From NCBI RefSeq assembly GCF_963678635.1, contig NC_087063.1, positions 45,862,101-45,926,100 of the forward strand: a DNA stretch of 64,000 bases, written 5' to 3'. Each line of letters opens with the position of its first letter. Positions within the stretch are counted from its first letter, which is position 1. Position numbers and translations under genes: made by a program. Positions 37,029 to 45,547 of the stretch are shown here, piece after piece. The stretch is from Symsagittifera roscoffensis (taxonomy: Eukaryota > Xenacoelomorpha > Acoela > Convolutidae). The notes beneath the pieces were generated by a model. It saw only the letters and a program-made list of their open reading frames with translations, was not told where the DNA came from and did no database searches.

Positions 37029-37399
37029 GTAGAATCCAGACAGCTACCCGGCTCCATCTTCTTTGTTGACTCGAGACTGTTCGTCTTTTCGCCTGACTCC
37101 TTCATCTGAGGTAAGATCAGTTTGTGCACCACACTCAACTTTGCCAAATCTTCATCTTCCGTTGGAGCTAACCTCACCCGTTCGGTGGTGTCCTCGATCA
37201 GACTCGCGTGGGGATGTGGGCACCAGGAGGGTCTTAGTAACTTCCATACCACTCCCAAGTTCGTGATCAGCAAGCCATTGCCATCACCCATGTTCACTTC
37301 AACTCTCTTGTTCGAGCGCGGTATGCTCACCACCTCCGGTGTTTTCTCAAGAATCAGGCCCAGGCTCGGCCTCTCTTTCTCCACCGCGTCTATTTCCAT
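36905..37399 (-). CDS. First segment of the 3'-terminal ORF
   Basis: 164 codons from an ATG, though the same frame stays open upstream across the end of the 924-codon ORF, in the -1 phase relative to it. The sequence is acidic and Glu/Lys-rich with no known domain. Visible stretches include RPSLGLILEKTPEVVSIPRS and LAPTEDEDLAKLSVVHKLI. The arrangement suggests it continues the large unknown protein after one more frame change. It could also be an independent small protein. Confidence 0.45.
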   Translation of the reverse strand: MEIDAVEKERPSLGLILEKTPEVVSIPRSNKRVEVNMGDGNGLLITNLGVVWKLLRPSWCPHPHASLIEDTTERVRLAPTEDEDLAKLSVVHKLILPQMKESGEKTNSLESTKKMEPGSCLDSTCGVESTPAMDDHVSGYCPFKKKIWLLGLKTSRKGRKVKYK

Positions 37400-37419
37400 T
37401 ATTTTTTCTGTCCAAAACT

Positions 37420-40194
37420 TCAGCGGTTCCTGTGAGCGCCTCCAGTTTCTGAGTCTAAGAAGGGGTTGTAGGCTATTCCCATCACTCCTGACACGTATTG
37501 GTATTCCCCCTTCTCGCTGGGTCTCGAGTACTGCTCTGACGAGGCCAGGTTACGGTGAACATCATGCTCTTCTTCGAACTTCTTATTATAAAACCTCCGT
37601 ACCTCGTCTAGCTTTCTGTGGTTCTCTAGGGATAGTCTGGAACCATCTTCCTCTTCTATCCCAGTACTCTGATACACGTTTAAGATGATCGTTGAGACTC
37701 TTTTTTCCACGGTTTTACTTCCGCTTGCTCTTTGGTGGCACGCCAAGATGGTGCTGTCAGATATTATTGACATTATCCATCTCAAGAAACATGTGGCATC
37801 CTTCCTCCTAGCCAGGCTCAAGCCTGAATTATCCCTGGCCACGTGTTGCATCAGTGCTTGATACACATCCAGCTTCTTGCTTCCCAACTTCAGCCTGTCA
37901 AATGAGGTCAATGTCTCTAACTCTATTCCCACCAGACTCCAGGTGAACATCAATTGTCCTGCGGTTCTAATGAAGGGATTCGCCATCAATGGCGGTGCTG
38001 ATGAGGATGTCCTCATTGCCTCTTCGAAATGATCCTTCAACAAGTTCTGCCAGGACCTCTTCAGCTGATTCGCCAATTCTATCTTGTTAACTTCAGCCTT
38101 TTGCTGGGTGGCCCAATTGCGTCGTTTGCGAGCCACTCCACTGTCCAACTTCTTCAAGCAGTCTTCCATTTCTTTCAATGTCTCGAGGGCCACCCACCAT
38201 GTCCGGGAGGTGTTCCTTGTTTTGTTCCTCTCCAGTGGATCACTCGTCACTTGCTTCCCCGTGGCCTGGTGTGCCTTCGAAACCCATTCTTTTCCGACAT
38301 CCACTTCCCATGTCTGTCCGCTCTTTGAACCTCTCTTCACGTTTATCTTCTGAGGCTTAAAGTCTTCCTCCGATGTCGAACTGGTGGAAGCCTCTATTTC
38401 CCTTTCTACTTCAAGTGGTCTTCTGAGCTCCGTGTTGCTCTTGTATGCCGCCGTCTTGCATCGAGCCAAAACCATGGGCGCCGTCTCTCTCAAGTTTCCT
38501 TCCGAGACAGCATCCACTGAAGGACTACCCAATCCCTCCACTGCTCTCTTCCTCTTGCTAGTTTTCACATCTCTGCTTGAGGGTGTTGTGGTTATCATCA
38601 CTGATTCGAACTCTCTGTCTACCTCCAACCCTTCCAACTCTTGCCTCCCCCCTGCTCGAGCCTTAAGGATTTTAGTACTTTTAATCATATTACTAGTCCC
38701 AACCTTATCCCCTTTTGTATCATCAACTATTTTATCTACAGTTTTTTGTTTCAGAGTAGAGCTGTCTTCACATTTTTCTTCTCTAGTCTTCGATCGTGAA
38801 TTCCTCAGCTCTATCAGCTTGTTCAGCAGCTCTTTTCTCGCCTTCTCATCCAGGCCCGTTCCTATCAGAAGCGGTTCTCCAAACTTCACAACTGTGTCCC
38901 ACAGTTCCTCCTTGAATTTGTCCAGCGTCGTCTCGCTGCCCACTTCTTGATTGAATTCCTTCAAGAACTCCTGCCAAGCATCGTCCTTCAGAGACCCCAG
39001 GAACATGTCCCTATTTCCTTCGAAAGTATTCTTTTCCCTTTCCTCCGAGCTCAAGAGTATCATCCCCATATTGGAGGTCTCGCTTGCCAATGGCAACTCC
39101 AGACTCTTCCGGGGGGACGGGGTCAGCGGTGGAGTGGCAGTATCTGCCCAATTCTCCTCGCTCAAGTCTTTCAACAGCTCTTGAGTGGTGAGCTCCTCCC
39201 CTGATGGTCTCGGTTCAGGCGTATTCCCCACTTCCATGTCCTCACCGGCTTTGCTGAGAGTTTCATCCATACTCTCTTCTTCTGACTCATTTCTTCTTCT
39301 CTCGAGAATTCTTTTGAACCGGTCATCCACGGGGCCACTCCTCTTGCCTCCAGGTGTATCCACTGACAGTGGTGATGGTGTCGCCGGATCCAATCTCTTG
39401 TATTCCGTCAGGGCCACGTACAGTTGACCTGCAGCATCCAGTTCTTTTCCCTCCTGTCTCATTTCCACCTGTTCTAAGCCATAGGGTGCCCTATACTTTC
39501 TTGTTGCAAATTTCATGTCGTCCACCAACGCGACATGCCCCTCCATCATGATCATCCTGCCATCATCCCATATTGGTAGCATATTCTCAAGTCCCTCCTG
39601 CTCAAGAGCTCTCAAGACCTTTCGCACCTCATATCCAGGGGGCTGCGAGCCTCTCATCTTTTTTGCTTGCGTCGTCCACGAATTTATTTTCGCCTCGCTA
39701 GTGTGGAAGTAAACCGCCGCCGTATAGCCGACGAACAGGGGGTCCCAGCCATCAGTGAAATACTTCTGCATTTCTTCCGTTGTCATCTTCGCCATTATGG
39801 ATGGAACTACCAAGGGACTGTTCATTCCCAAGGTCATCCTCCTGACTATCGGGAACTCAGGCATGGCGGCTGGCAGGATTTCTTTCTCCATTATGGCCTC
39901 CAGCTCCCTTTTGACCAGTGCAAAGCTTTCCTTCCAAGCAGGAATCCTCAAGATCTCTCGTCCGTCTGCCGTCAGTAGGTTCATTTTCCAGAACTTGGGA
40001 TACGTTTCGATGGGACCCTCTCGCTTACCTCCCATTCTACATTGCATCTGCTCCCTGAAGTTGTACACTATCAGCTCGGCATCTTTCACTTTTCCAAAGA
40101 GTACCGTATTGCTCATTTGTGCCCTAAGCACCTCCTGCTGACACCAATTGAGCGCCGTCCCATCCAGTACGCTGATAAGACTCAAGTGCGTCAC
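37420..40194 (-). CDS. Large unknown protein of the giant element (924 codons)
   Basis: No family recognised. Residues about 1-280 look globular and Trp/aromatic-rich. Residues about 280-620 are low-complexity, acidic and Ser/Thr/Pro-rich, with basic patches such as SKRKRA. Residues about 620-900 look helical and basic (GVARKRRNWATQQKAEVNKI). The first codon of the open stretch is GTG and the first ATG lies at 40116. It is in phase with the preceding ORF and separated from it by one TAA (40198-40200), so it may be read as a continuation or by re-initiation. The balanced third-position use and lack of stops over 2.8 kb argue for real coding. Confidence 0.7.
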   Translation of the reverse strand: MTHLSLISVLDGTALNWCQQEVLRAQMSNTVLFGKVKDAELIVYNFREQMQCRMGGKREGPIETYPKFWKMNLLTADGREILRIPAWKESFALVKRELEAIMEKEILPAAMPEFPIVRRMTLGMNSPLVVPSIMAKMTTEEMQKYFTDGWDPLFVGYTAAVYFHTSEAKINSWTTQAKKMRGSQPPGYEVRKVLRALEQEGLENMLPIWDDGRMIMMEGHVALVDDMKFATRKYRAPYGLEQVEMRQEGKELDAAGQLYVALTEYKRLDPATPSPLSVDTPGGKRSGPVDDRFKRILERRRNESEEESMDETLSKAGEDMEVGNTPEPRPSGEELTTQELLKDLSEENWADTATPPLTPSPRKSLELPLASETSNMGMILLSSEEREKNTFEGNRDMFLGSLKDDAWQEFLKEFNQEVGSETTLDKFKEELWDTVVKFGEPLLIGTGLDEKARKELLNKLIELRNSRSKTREEKCEDSSTLKQKTVDKIVDDTKGDKVGTSNMIKSTKILKARAGGRQELEGLEVDREFESVMITTTPSSRDVKTSKRKRAVEGLGSPSVDAVSEGNLRETAPMVLARCKTAAYKSNTELRRPLEVEREIEASTSSTSEEDFKPQKINVKRGSKSGQTWEVDVGKEWVSKAHQATGKQVTSDPLERNKTRNTSRTWWVALETLKEMEDCLKKLDSGVARKRRNWATQQKAEVNKIELANQLKRSWQNLLKDHFEEAMRTSSSAPPLMANPFIRTAGQLMFTWSLVGIELETLTSFDRLKLGSKKLDVYQALMQHVARDNSGLSLARRKDATCFLRWIMSIISDSTILACHQRASGSKTVEKRVSTIILNVYQSTGIEEEDGSRLSLENHRKLDEVRRFYNKKFEEEHDVHRNLASSEQYSRPSEKGEYQYVSGVMGIAYNPFLDSETGGAHRNR

Positions 40195-40197
40195 AGA

Positions 40198-42003
40198 TTA
40201 ACGATACGTTGTTACCAGGGGATCTGGGAATGCGTACGTCACTGCTGGACCGTAAATGCAGGTCACCACCTCCTCTAGACCCCGGATTATCCCCATCGGG
40301 TCCGACCTCATTGCCAGGCACAGGTCCGTCAACAGAGGCATCCCTCCATTCATCTTCTTCCATTCTTCTCTCGATGTTGGCTTCTTATCTTCACCCGTCA
40401 TGTGCCGATTCTGCATCATGAGGTATTGCACTAACAACGTCTTCAACCCCGCGGCACACTTGTAGGAGTAGGTTTCGATGCTCGAGTGGACTTTCCCCAT
40501 AGACAGGGGCTCCCCATATTCCATCAATTGATGAAACGACACCAATTCCCCATGGGTCAAGAGTACTAGTGCCAGATACCCATCAACCCGTGTCTCTACT
40601 CCTCGACTAAACATGTACGCTGGGCCCATGTTGAACAAGTATCTGGGGTAGACCAGATATAAAGCCAAGAGCAGGCTGATGGGCATGCCCAGTATCTCCT
40701 GCACGAAGGCTCCAAAGATAGTCGCTGTGGTGCCGAACATTCCTGCCATGAATTCTTTCCCCCAGCAAGGACTCAAGAACTTAAGAATCTCATGATCCCT
40801 TCTAGTCTTCAGCTCACCCTCGGCGTGCTCTCTCCAGAACCCTCCAATCGTCACTTCATTGGCGGCCGAGACAAATCTAGCCACCGTCATGTCTCTTCCT
40901 TCGGCCAGCTCCAGTTGTTTCTCCAGAAAACTCCAGACTTGTTTCACGAGGGGTGGTGCTTCCTCCCTCGTCTTATTCGTGGCGTTCTCCAGCCTTGGTG
41001 TCAAAAATGGCCACCAGCCATTCTCTTGCGTCAGGCGATATTTCATCGACTCTAATTGCTTCTCCGTGTCGGCCACATTTTTTCTCTCGTTGCTCGGACC
41101 TCTAGACTTGCCGGTGGAATTCGTGATCTTCACCTCCATGCTCCGAAACCACAAGCTGGCCGTCAATTGGCTTATTGCCGGGTGATCGTCCCCGATGACT
41201 GGGCTGAACTTAAGTTGTCTGGCAAAGCTCGATATCTCTAGCAAGAGCACCTCGTCTAATACGATCAGGATGTCGGCTAGTCCATAAAAGCCCCTCAGTG
41301 CATGAGATATGTCCGCCCATGCCGCCGCCAATTCTGACTTGCGGAGCCTCAGGTTCGATGGCTCCAATTCCCGATTGGGGGCTGCCATTAGAATCCGCCA
41401 TTCGTTCCCCTCTGCTATTAGGATCAAGACCGCGTACACGAATTGTAGGGCGGGTGGCATATTCGCGTATCCAGGGGATGTGGTGAACACCACCTTCGTC
41501 TTGGACCCAAATCTCGAGACAACATTCTCTTGCACTTCATTCATCGCTGCAAACAACGCCTGAATGGCTTCCCATATCTTCCTCGATGTCGGAATTTCAT
41601 TGCCCTTCAGCTGCTCAAGAAGTCCCATCGCGTGCAGGTGATCATTCATTCCGGCAAACAATAGCAGCTCAGGCTCACAGGGCATCTCCGACTTTATTGC
41701 CACCACCAGAGTTAACATCTGGTTTAATTCAGCTCCTGGCAAAGAGTATATCAGAGTCTCCGGCCAGAACAACTTAGGAGACGTTCCTTCGAAGTCCGAT
41801 CCCGCCACAATGACTACTCTCGCAGCAGCTGGATCTGCTCTATCATAAACTGCCAGGGTTTTGGCCAGCTGGGTGCTCCCACAGGGCTTCCCGTACCTGG
41901 GATCTTCCGCCAATTTCGAGCCTCCGTAAGCGGCATCTGGCAATTCCATTCCCCCCGGATTGAGCAGCTTGTCCACCACCTTCAACTGTGCCGGGGTCGC
42001 CAA
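40198..42003 (-). CDS. Divergent SGNH-hydrolase-like protein with C-terminal hydrophobic segment
   Basis: 601 codons as listed, but the frame is open from 42078 down and the first ATG is at 41952. An SGNH-like fold is suggested by VVIVAGSD (residues about 63-70, block I position, AGSD for GDS), LPGA (about 89-92, block II), LLFAGMNDH (about 114-122, block III G-x-N-D) and GDDHPAISQL (block V-like D-H). A hydrophobic stretch (TTATIFGAFV to LLLALYLVYP) could be membrane-associated. The N-terminal part resembles the architecture, not the sequence, of the SGNH ORF just upstream, suggesting an old internal duplication. It is in phase with both neighbours, separated by TGA (42079-42081) and TAA (40198-40200). 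Catalytic activity is doubtful. Confidence 0.6.
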   Translation of the reverse strand: MATPAQLKVVDKLLNPGGMELPDAAYGGSKLAEDPRYGKPCGSTQLAKTLAVYDRADPAAARVVIVAGSDFEGTSPKLFWPETLIYSLPGAELNQMLTLVVAIKSEMPCEPELLLFAGMNDHLHAMGLLEQLKGNEIPTSRKIWEAIQALFAAMNEVQENVVSRFGSKTKVVFTTSPGYANMPPALQFVYAVLILIAEGNEWRILMAAPNRELEPSNLRLRKSELAAAWADISHALRGFYGLADILIVLDEVLLLEISSFARQLKFSPVIGDDHPAISQLTASLWFRSMEVKITNSTGKSRGPSNERKNVADTEKQLESMKYRLTQENGWWPFLTPRLENATNKTREEAPPLVKQVWSFLEKQLELAEGRDMTVARFVSAANEVTIGGFWREHAEGELKTRRDHEILKFLSPCWGKEFMAGMFGTTATIFGAFVQEILGMPISLLLALYLVYPRYLFNMGPAYMFSRGVETRVDGYLALVLLTHGELVSFHQLMEYGEPLSMGKVHSSIETYSYKCAAGLKTLLVQYLMMQNRHMTGEDKKPTSREEWKKMNGGMPLLTDLCLAMRSDPMGIIRGLEEVVTCIYGPAVTYAFPDPLVTTYR

Positions 42004-42078
42004 CCTGATCCTGGAGATGCTCGTTCGGTGTTTGGGGGGTTCTGCTATGAGTCCAGGACTCCCCAGCAGCTTGAGAGG

Positions 42079-44322
42079 TCAGTAGTTAATGGGTCCCATG
42101 ATCGCTTTTGTGGGAATTCCGGTCAGATCCGCGGTCTCCATCAATTTCGTTCTCGAGAAGTGCGCCTCATGAGCTTTCAACCAGTCCACGCAATGATGTC
42201 TGTTTAAATCCTCGTGCGACACTCGTTCAATCCCCAGGTTCTCCGCCAATTCTCGCCTGCATTCCAAACCCTCTAGGTCCAGTCCTTTCACCTTCTCAGG
42301 ATATCTCAAGCGGGCGGTCTCCATAGGCCTCTTTTCCCGCTTGCTCTCTGCCACTACCACTGAGGATATCGCCGAGCCTGGAGGTGTTGATGACGTCACC
42401 TCCTCAGACTCCATCGGCGTGGCACTCTGCAATCTGGCCTGGTTGCTCCTCGAGCCGTCTCTAGTGTCGACCCTCGGTCCCAAGCGACCAGACAAGGCCC
42501 TTGAGGCAAGGAATGGTGGGTTCGGAGGTGGCCCTAATGTGAATTGGGCTGTCTCTAGCAGATCCGCCTCTAGCGTGTTTATGTGTCTTTGAAAGACATC
42601 ATTCAGCCACTCTGCTCCCCTCGGTCTATCGAAATGGATTCCATCATTGGAGGTGTCCTCAGGGAATCCCGCTTGCTCCATGCGCTCCGCCACGTCCAAC
42701 AGTCCGACGGGGAGCACACTCTTCCGGTGGATTTCTCGGATCACCCTGTTCAGGTTCCGCACCTTCTCGTTCATCTCCAAGGCGTGCTGATCAAACATCA
42801 TGTTGTAAGGGACAGTACATACTGTCAACAGGATGGGGTCCATCTGGATCCTCAGCTCCTCAAGAAGGCAGCTCATCTTGTCGTGCAGCCTCGTTATTTT
42901 CCTCGCTTCTCCCCTTGATACATCGTTAGTCCCGATCATCAGGGTCACCGTGTACACTTTAGTCATCCCTAGCATCTCAAGCGTCGCCAACATCTGTGGC
43001 GTGGCAGCTCCAGCGAAACTCAAGATTCCTGTCTGCCAGTGCGACTGGATCCGGGTCAACACCCGCACCAGGCTGTCCCCTATGATCAGGTGGACCGCAC
43101 CCTTTGGCACACGGGGTGGCGCAAGATATTCCACCCAGGCTGCATCATGAAAGCAGTCCCTCCTGGCTTTCTGTTCCGCATTCCAATTCAGCCGACTGTG
43201 CCTGTGGTACCTCTTCTCTGTGTTTTTCTTATAACTCGAGATCACGACGCTTCTGACCGGTTGTTCCCTCCAAGTTGGGGGAAGCTCCGGCCTTGCCGAA
43301 CTTTCACGACTTCTCTGTCGCAATTTCTCGCCCAGCTCCTTCAGACGCGATGAGCCGCCGCTCACCTGATTGTCACTCGAGGTCGAGGTTGGGGTATATC
43401 CCGGCAGTGCCACATCCATCAGTGGGCGTATGGGTTGCGTCTCTAGGCTACGCAAGGAGGACGTTGCTTCATTAGGTATCCAGACTTCCAATCCCTCACT
43501 CATGTGTTCTCGGGCCTCGCGGTCAACGTTGAACCGTCCTCTTGCCCTGGGGGCTTCATCCACCTCCATGCGTGACTCTGGCCTCGAGCTGGTAACCACT
43601 CGCTCCTTCGGCCTGGCTCCCTTCTGTGCGTCAAGTTCGCGTTGTCGTTGTTCTATTCTCTCCAACTCCGACTTCAGTTGTTCACAATTCGCGGCGTTCT
43701 CCCGCACCCTTAGTTCCTCCTGATGTTCAGCTTTTAGCATCTCAAGCAACCTCAGAGTCTGATCTCGCTCGTTGACCGCCTGGTCCCTTTCCAGCTGAAC
43801 CTTCTCCCGATCCAGCTTTGCCTGATCCCGATCGAGGTTCGCCTTATTCCTTTCCTTCTGCGTCTTCTCGAGCTCTTTCTTTAGAACACCAGGATCCGGA
43901 TATGCCTCGGTCGTCTGTTGTGCTCGCGTCATCGATAGCACCTTACTCGAGCTCTGGCCTGTAGATCTTGCTGTTGGCCTAGTTGGTAGTGGGAATTCCC
44001 CTGCGCCATATTCGGTATTGTTACTCAGGCCAGGATTCCTTGCCAAGTCAAAGCCCCTGACTCCTCCATCCACATTCCAAGACAACCATCTGGTCTGTTC
44101 TTGGTTTGATATACCCTCGGTGGTGTAGCCGATCATCAAGACAGCCTCCGTCGCAGACTCCCTGCATTCACCCTGGTCTTCCAACTGGAGGATGGCATTC
44201 AGCATTACCGCCATTCTCTCGTCTATCTGGGTATAATCCAGGTCCCTCAGGCGTCTGTACAGCTCATCAAGAGTAGGCTTCTTCAGGGCCGCGGGCATGG
44301 ATTTCCAGAATCTGTCTGCCAT
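42079..44322 (-). CDS. Coiled-coil and SGNH (GDSL) hydrolase protein
   Basis: 747 codons from an ATG. Residues 1-80 form a helical N-terminal region. Residues about 155-245 form a long charged coiled coil with repeated RDQ/ERDQ units. A linker is followed by an SGNH hydrolase domain at about 405-600: block I LIIGDSLV with Ser417, block II SFAGAATP, block III MIGTNDVS with Asn466, and block V DGIHFD with Asp560 and His563. All catalytic positions of the GDSL/SGNH esterase family are present, so an active esterase or lipase is plausible. SGNH domains are known in ORF1 of some CR1/L2 non-LTR elements; one placed after integrase in a Ty3/gypsy element is unusual. The residues after 600 are disordered with a helical end. 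Confidence 0.85.
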   Translation of the reverse strand: MADRFWKSMPAALKKPTLDELYRRLRDLDYTQIDERMAVMLNAILQLEDQGECRESATEAVLMIGYTTEGISNQEQTRWLSWNVDGGVRGFDLARNPGLSNNTEYGAGEFPLPTRPTARSTGQSSSKVLSMTRAQQTTEAYPDPGVLKKELEKTQKERNKANLDRDQAKLDREKVQLERDQAVNERDQTLRLLEMLKAEHQEELRVRENAANCEQLKSELERIEQRQRELDAQKGARPKERVVTSSRPESRMEVDEAPRARGRFNVDREAREHMSEGLEVWIPNEATSSLRSLETQPIRPLMDVALPGYTPTSTSSDNQVSGGSSRLKELGEKLRQRSRESSARPELPPTWREQPVRSVVISSYKKNTEKRYHRHSRLNWNAEQKARRDCFHDAAWVEYLAPPRVPKGAVHLIIGDSLVRVLTRIQSHWQTGILSFAGAATPQMLATLEMLGMTKVYTVTLMIGTNDVSRGEARKITRLHDKMSCLLEELRIQMDPILLTVCTVPYNMMFDQHALEMNEKVRNLNRVIREIHRKSVLPVGLLDVAERMEQAGFPEDTSNDGIHFDRPRGAEWLNDVFQRHINTLEADLLETAQFTLGPPPNPPFLASRALSGRLGPRVDTRDGSRSNQARLQSATPMESEEVTSSTPPGSAISSVVVAESKREKRPMETARLRYPEKVKGLDLEGLECRRELAENLGIERVSHEDLNRHHCVDWLKAHEAHFSRTKLMETADLTGIPTKAIMGPINY

Positions 44323-44821
44323 TCTTTGTGACTTCGGGATGTATACAGGTATGTGTTAACCAGCTCAAGAATTACCTTGCCGACTCAAGTTTTACCCAAC
44401 TCAAGAATTCTCTAGAAATGTTCCCTTGCAAACACTTGCTGTAGGTGCCAATTATCACGAGTTCAATCAAGATTTCTCTTTCTGTTTCTCGCTTGAGTAT
44501 AGTTGGATTTTCAACTTTGTTTTTCAAACTTGATCTGAAAACAGAAACCATATTAAAACTTAACAAGTCATGTTCCTAACCTAGAGACCCCCCTTTTCAC
44601 CAGTATGGTTAAAACCTTATCATTTTCATTTCACTAAAAACAATTCAACTGGAATTTCCTTAAAAACATGCAGATTCATTTTATGTTTTAGCACCGTTAA
44701 ATCTTTTTAAAACTCAATTGTCATGCCAATCGCGTCTTAAGATCCCTTTACCTGTGCCGCACCCCAGTACCTAACTCAAGACTCCTCCCTCACGCCCAAC
44801 TCGAGACCCCGTGTCCCCAAC
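44323..44821. other. 500-bp spacer between macro ORF and SGNH ORF
   Basis: No plausible gene. It is AT-richer than its neighbours and separates the gag-pol-macro block from the downstream block. It is a natural place for a splice acceptor, internal promoter or other device to express the 3' ORFs, but I saw no decisive signal. Confidence 0.5.
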
Positions 44822-45547
44822 TCAGGCGATGCTCAAGTAGTATTTTTTGTGCAGATACACCATTATCTCAGTTTCCGCAAAGACTACATGTAGGATAGCG
44901 TACAATTCCCTCGAGCTCAGTTTGCCCCTGTTTGGGTCATACACCGGCATTGAGACCTCCGTTATTCCTCTTTCAATCATGAAGTCTCGTAGTCTTGTTA
45001 GTGCCAACATCACGTGTTCGGGATCAATTGTGTTCCTGTCATTGACCCTCGTCACTAGGAAGCACAGATATTTGCCCGGGACTTGTGCTACTGATGGTGG
45101 AAGCGCTGCCATCCCTCCCAGTCCTGGTCTCTGTCTGAACAGAAACTCCACGTTCTGGTACTCTCTTCTGAAGTCAGCTTCCAGTCTTGATTTGAAACTC
45201 ATGTCCGCCGTGATGCAGATCGCGCTAGTCCTGTTTGACAGGATGAAGTCGCTATCCGTTATCATGATGTTTTCCGAGTATTCATTGGGTATTTCAAATT
45301 TCGTTTTGAAATTCCGACCTATGGTAGGCTCTGACTCTTCTTCTTCCAGTTCCAATTCGCTTGTTTCTCTCACTTCCTTGAGCTTCTTTATCATCAAATT
45401 TTCGGTGTAAGTAAGTCCTACCCCCACTCCCCGGACAAAAATATTTATCGACGTCCCCGTCGATGTTGTCGGGTCTGAATTGTCCTGAGTAATGTCCAGT
45501 GGCCTGTCTGTTGCCGTCCATCCGAAAAGAGGGTCCTCTGTCTTCAT
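44822..45547 (-). CDS. Macro-domain protein (ADP-ribose-binding fold)
   Basis: 241 codons from an ATG that overlaps the integrase ORF by 254 bp in another frame. Residues about 90-235 follow the order of macro domains of the OARD1/Poa1p type. A SDFILSNRTSAICITADMSF segment takes the place of the usual start (DIF...S-L-A-H-C-V-S-A-D), followed by an RREYQNVEFL helix, GKYLCFLVTRVNDRN (usual YLITK), a LALTRLRDFMIERGITEVSM helix-strand and AETEIMVYL at the end. The loop normally carrying G-C-G-L-D after the strand here reads VYDPNRGKL, so hydrolysis of ADP-ribose esters may be lost or altered. The N-terminal 90 residues are acidic and unassigned. Macro domains bind or remove ADP-ribose and occur in several RNA viruses; one in a Ty3/gypsy element is unexpected. 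Confidence 0.7.
   Translation of the reverse strand: MKTEDPLFGWTATDRPLDITQDNSDPTTSTGTSINIFVRGVGVGLTYTENLMIKKLKEVRETSELELEEEESEPTIGRNFKTKFEIPNEYSENIMITDSDFILSNRTSAICITADMSFKSRLEADFRREYQNVEFLFRQRPGLGGMAALPPSVAQVPGKYLCFLVTRVNDRNTIDPEHVMLALTRLRDFMIERGITEVSMPVYDPNRGKLSSRELYAILHVVFAETEIMVYLHKKYYLSIA

Noticed and set aside
37122-44000. Long + strand ORFs of 100-190 codons opposite the accessory genes
   Set aside because: They are antisense shadows of real - strand coding sequence, with low-complexity Ser/Leu-rich translations and no motif.
45294-45547. C-terminal 85 residues of the integrase ORF as a new functional domain
   Set aside because: This stretch is the macro ORF read in another frame. 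Its composition is Arg/Gly-rich and looks incidental, while the macro frame has recognisable structure.
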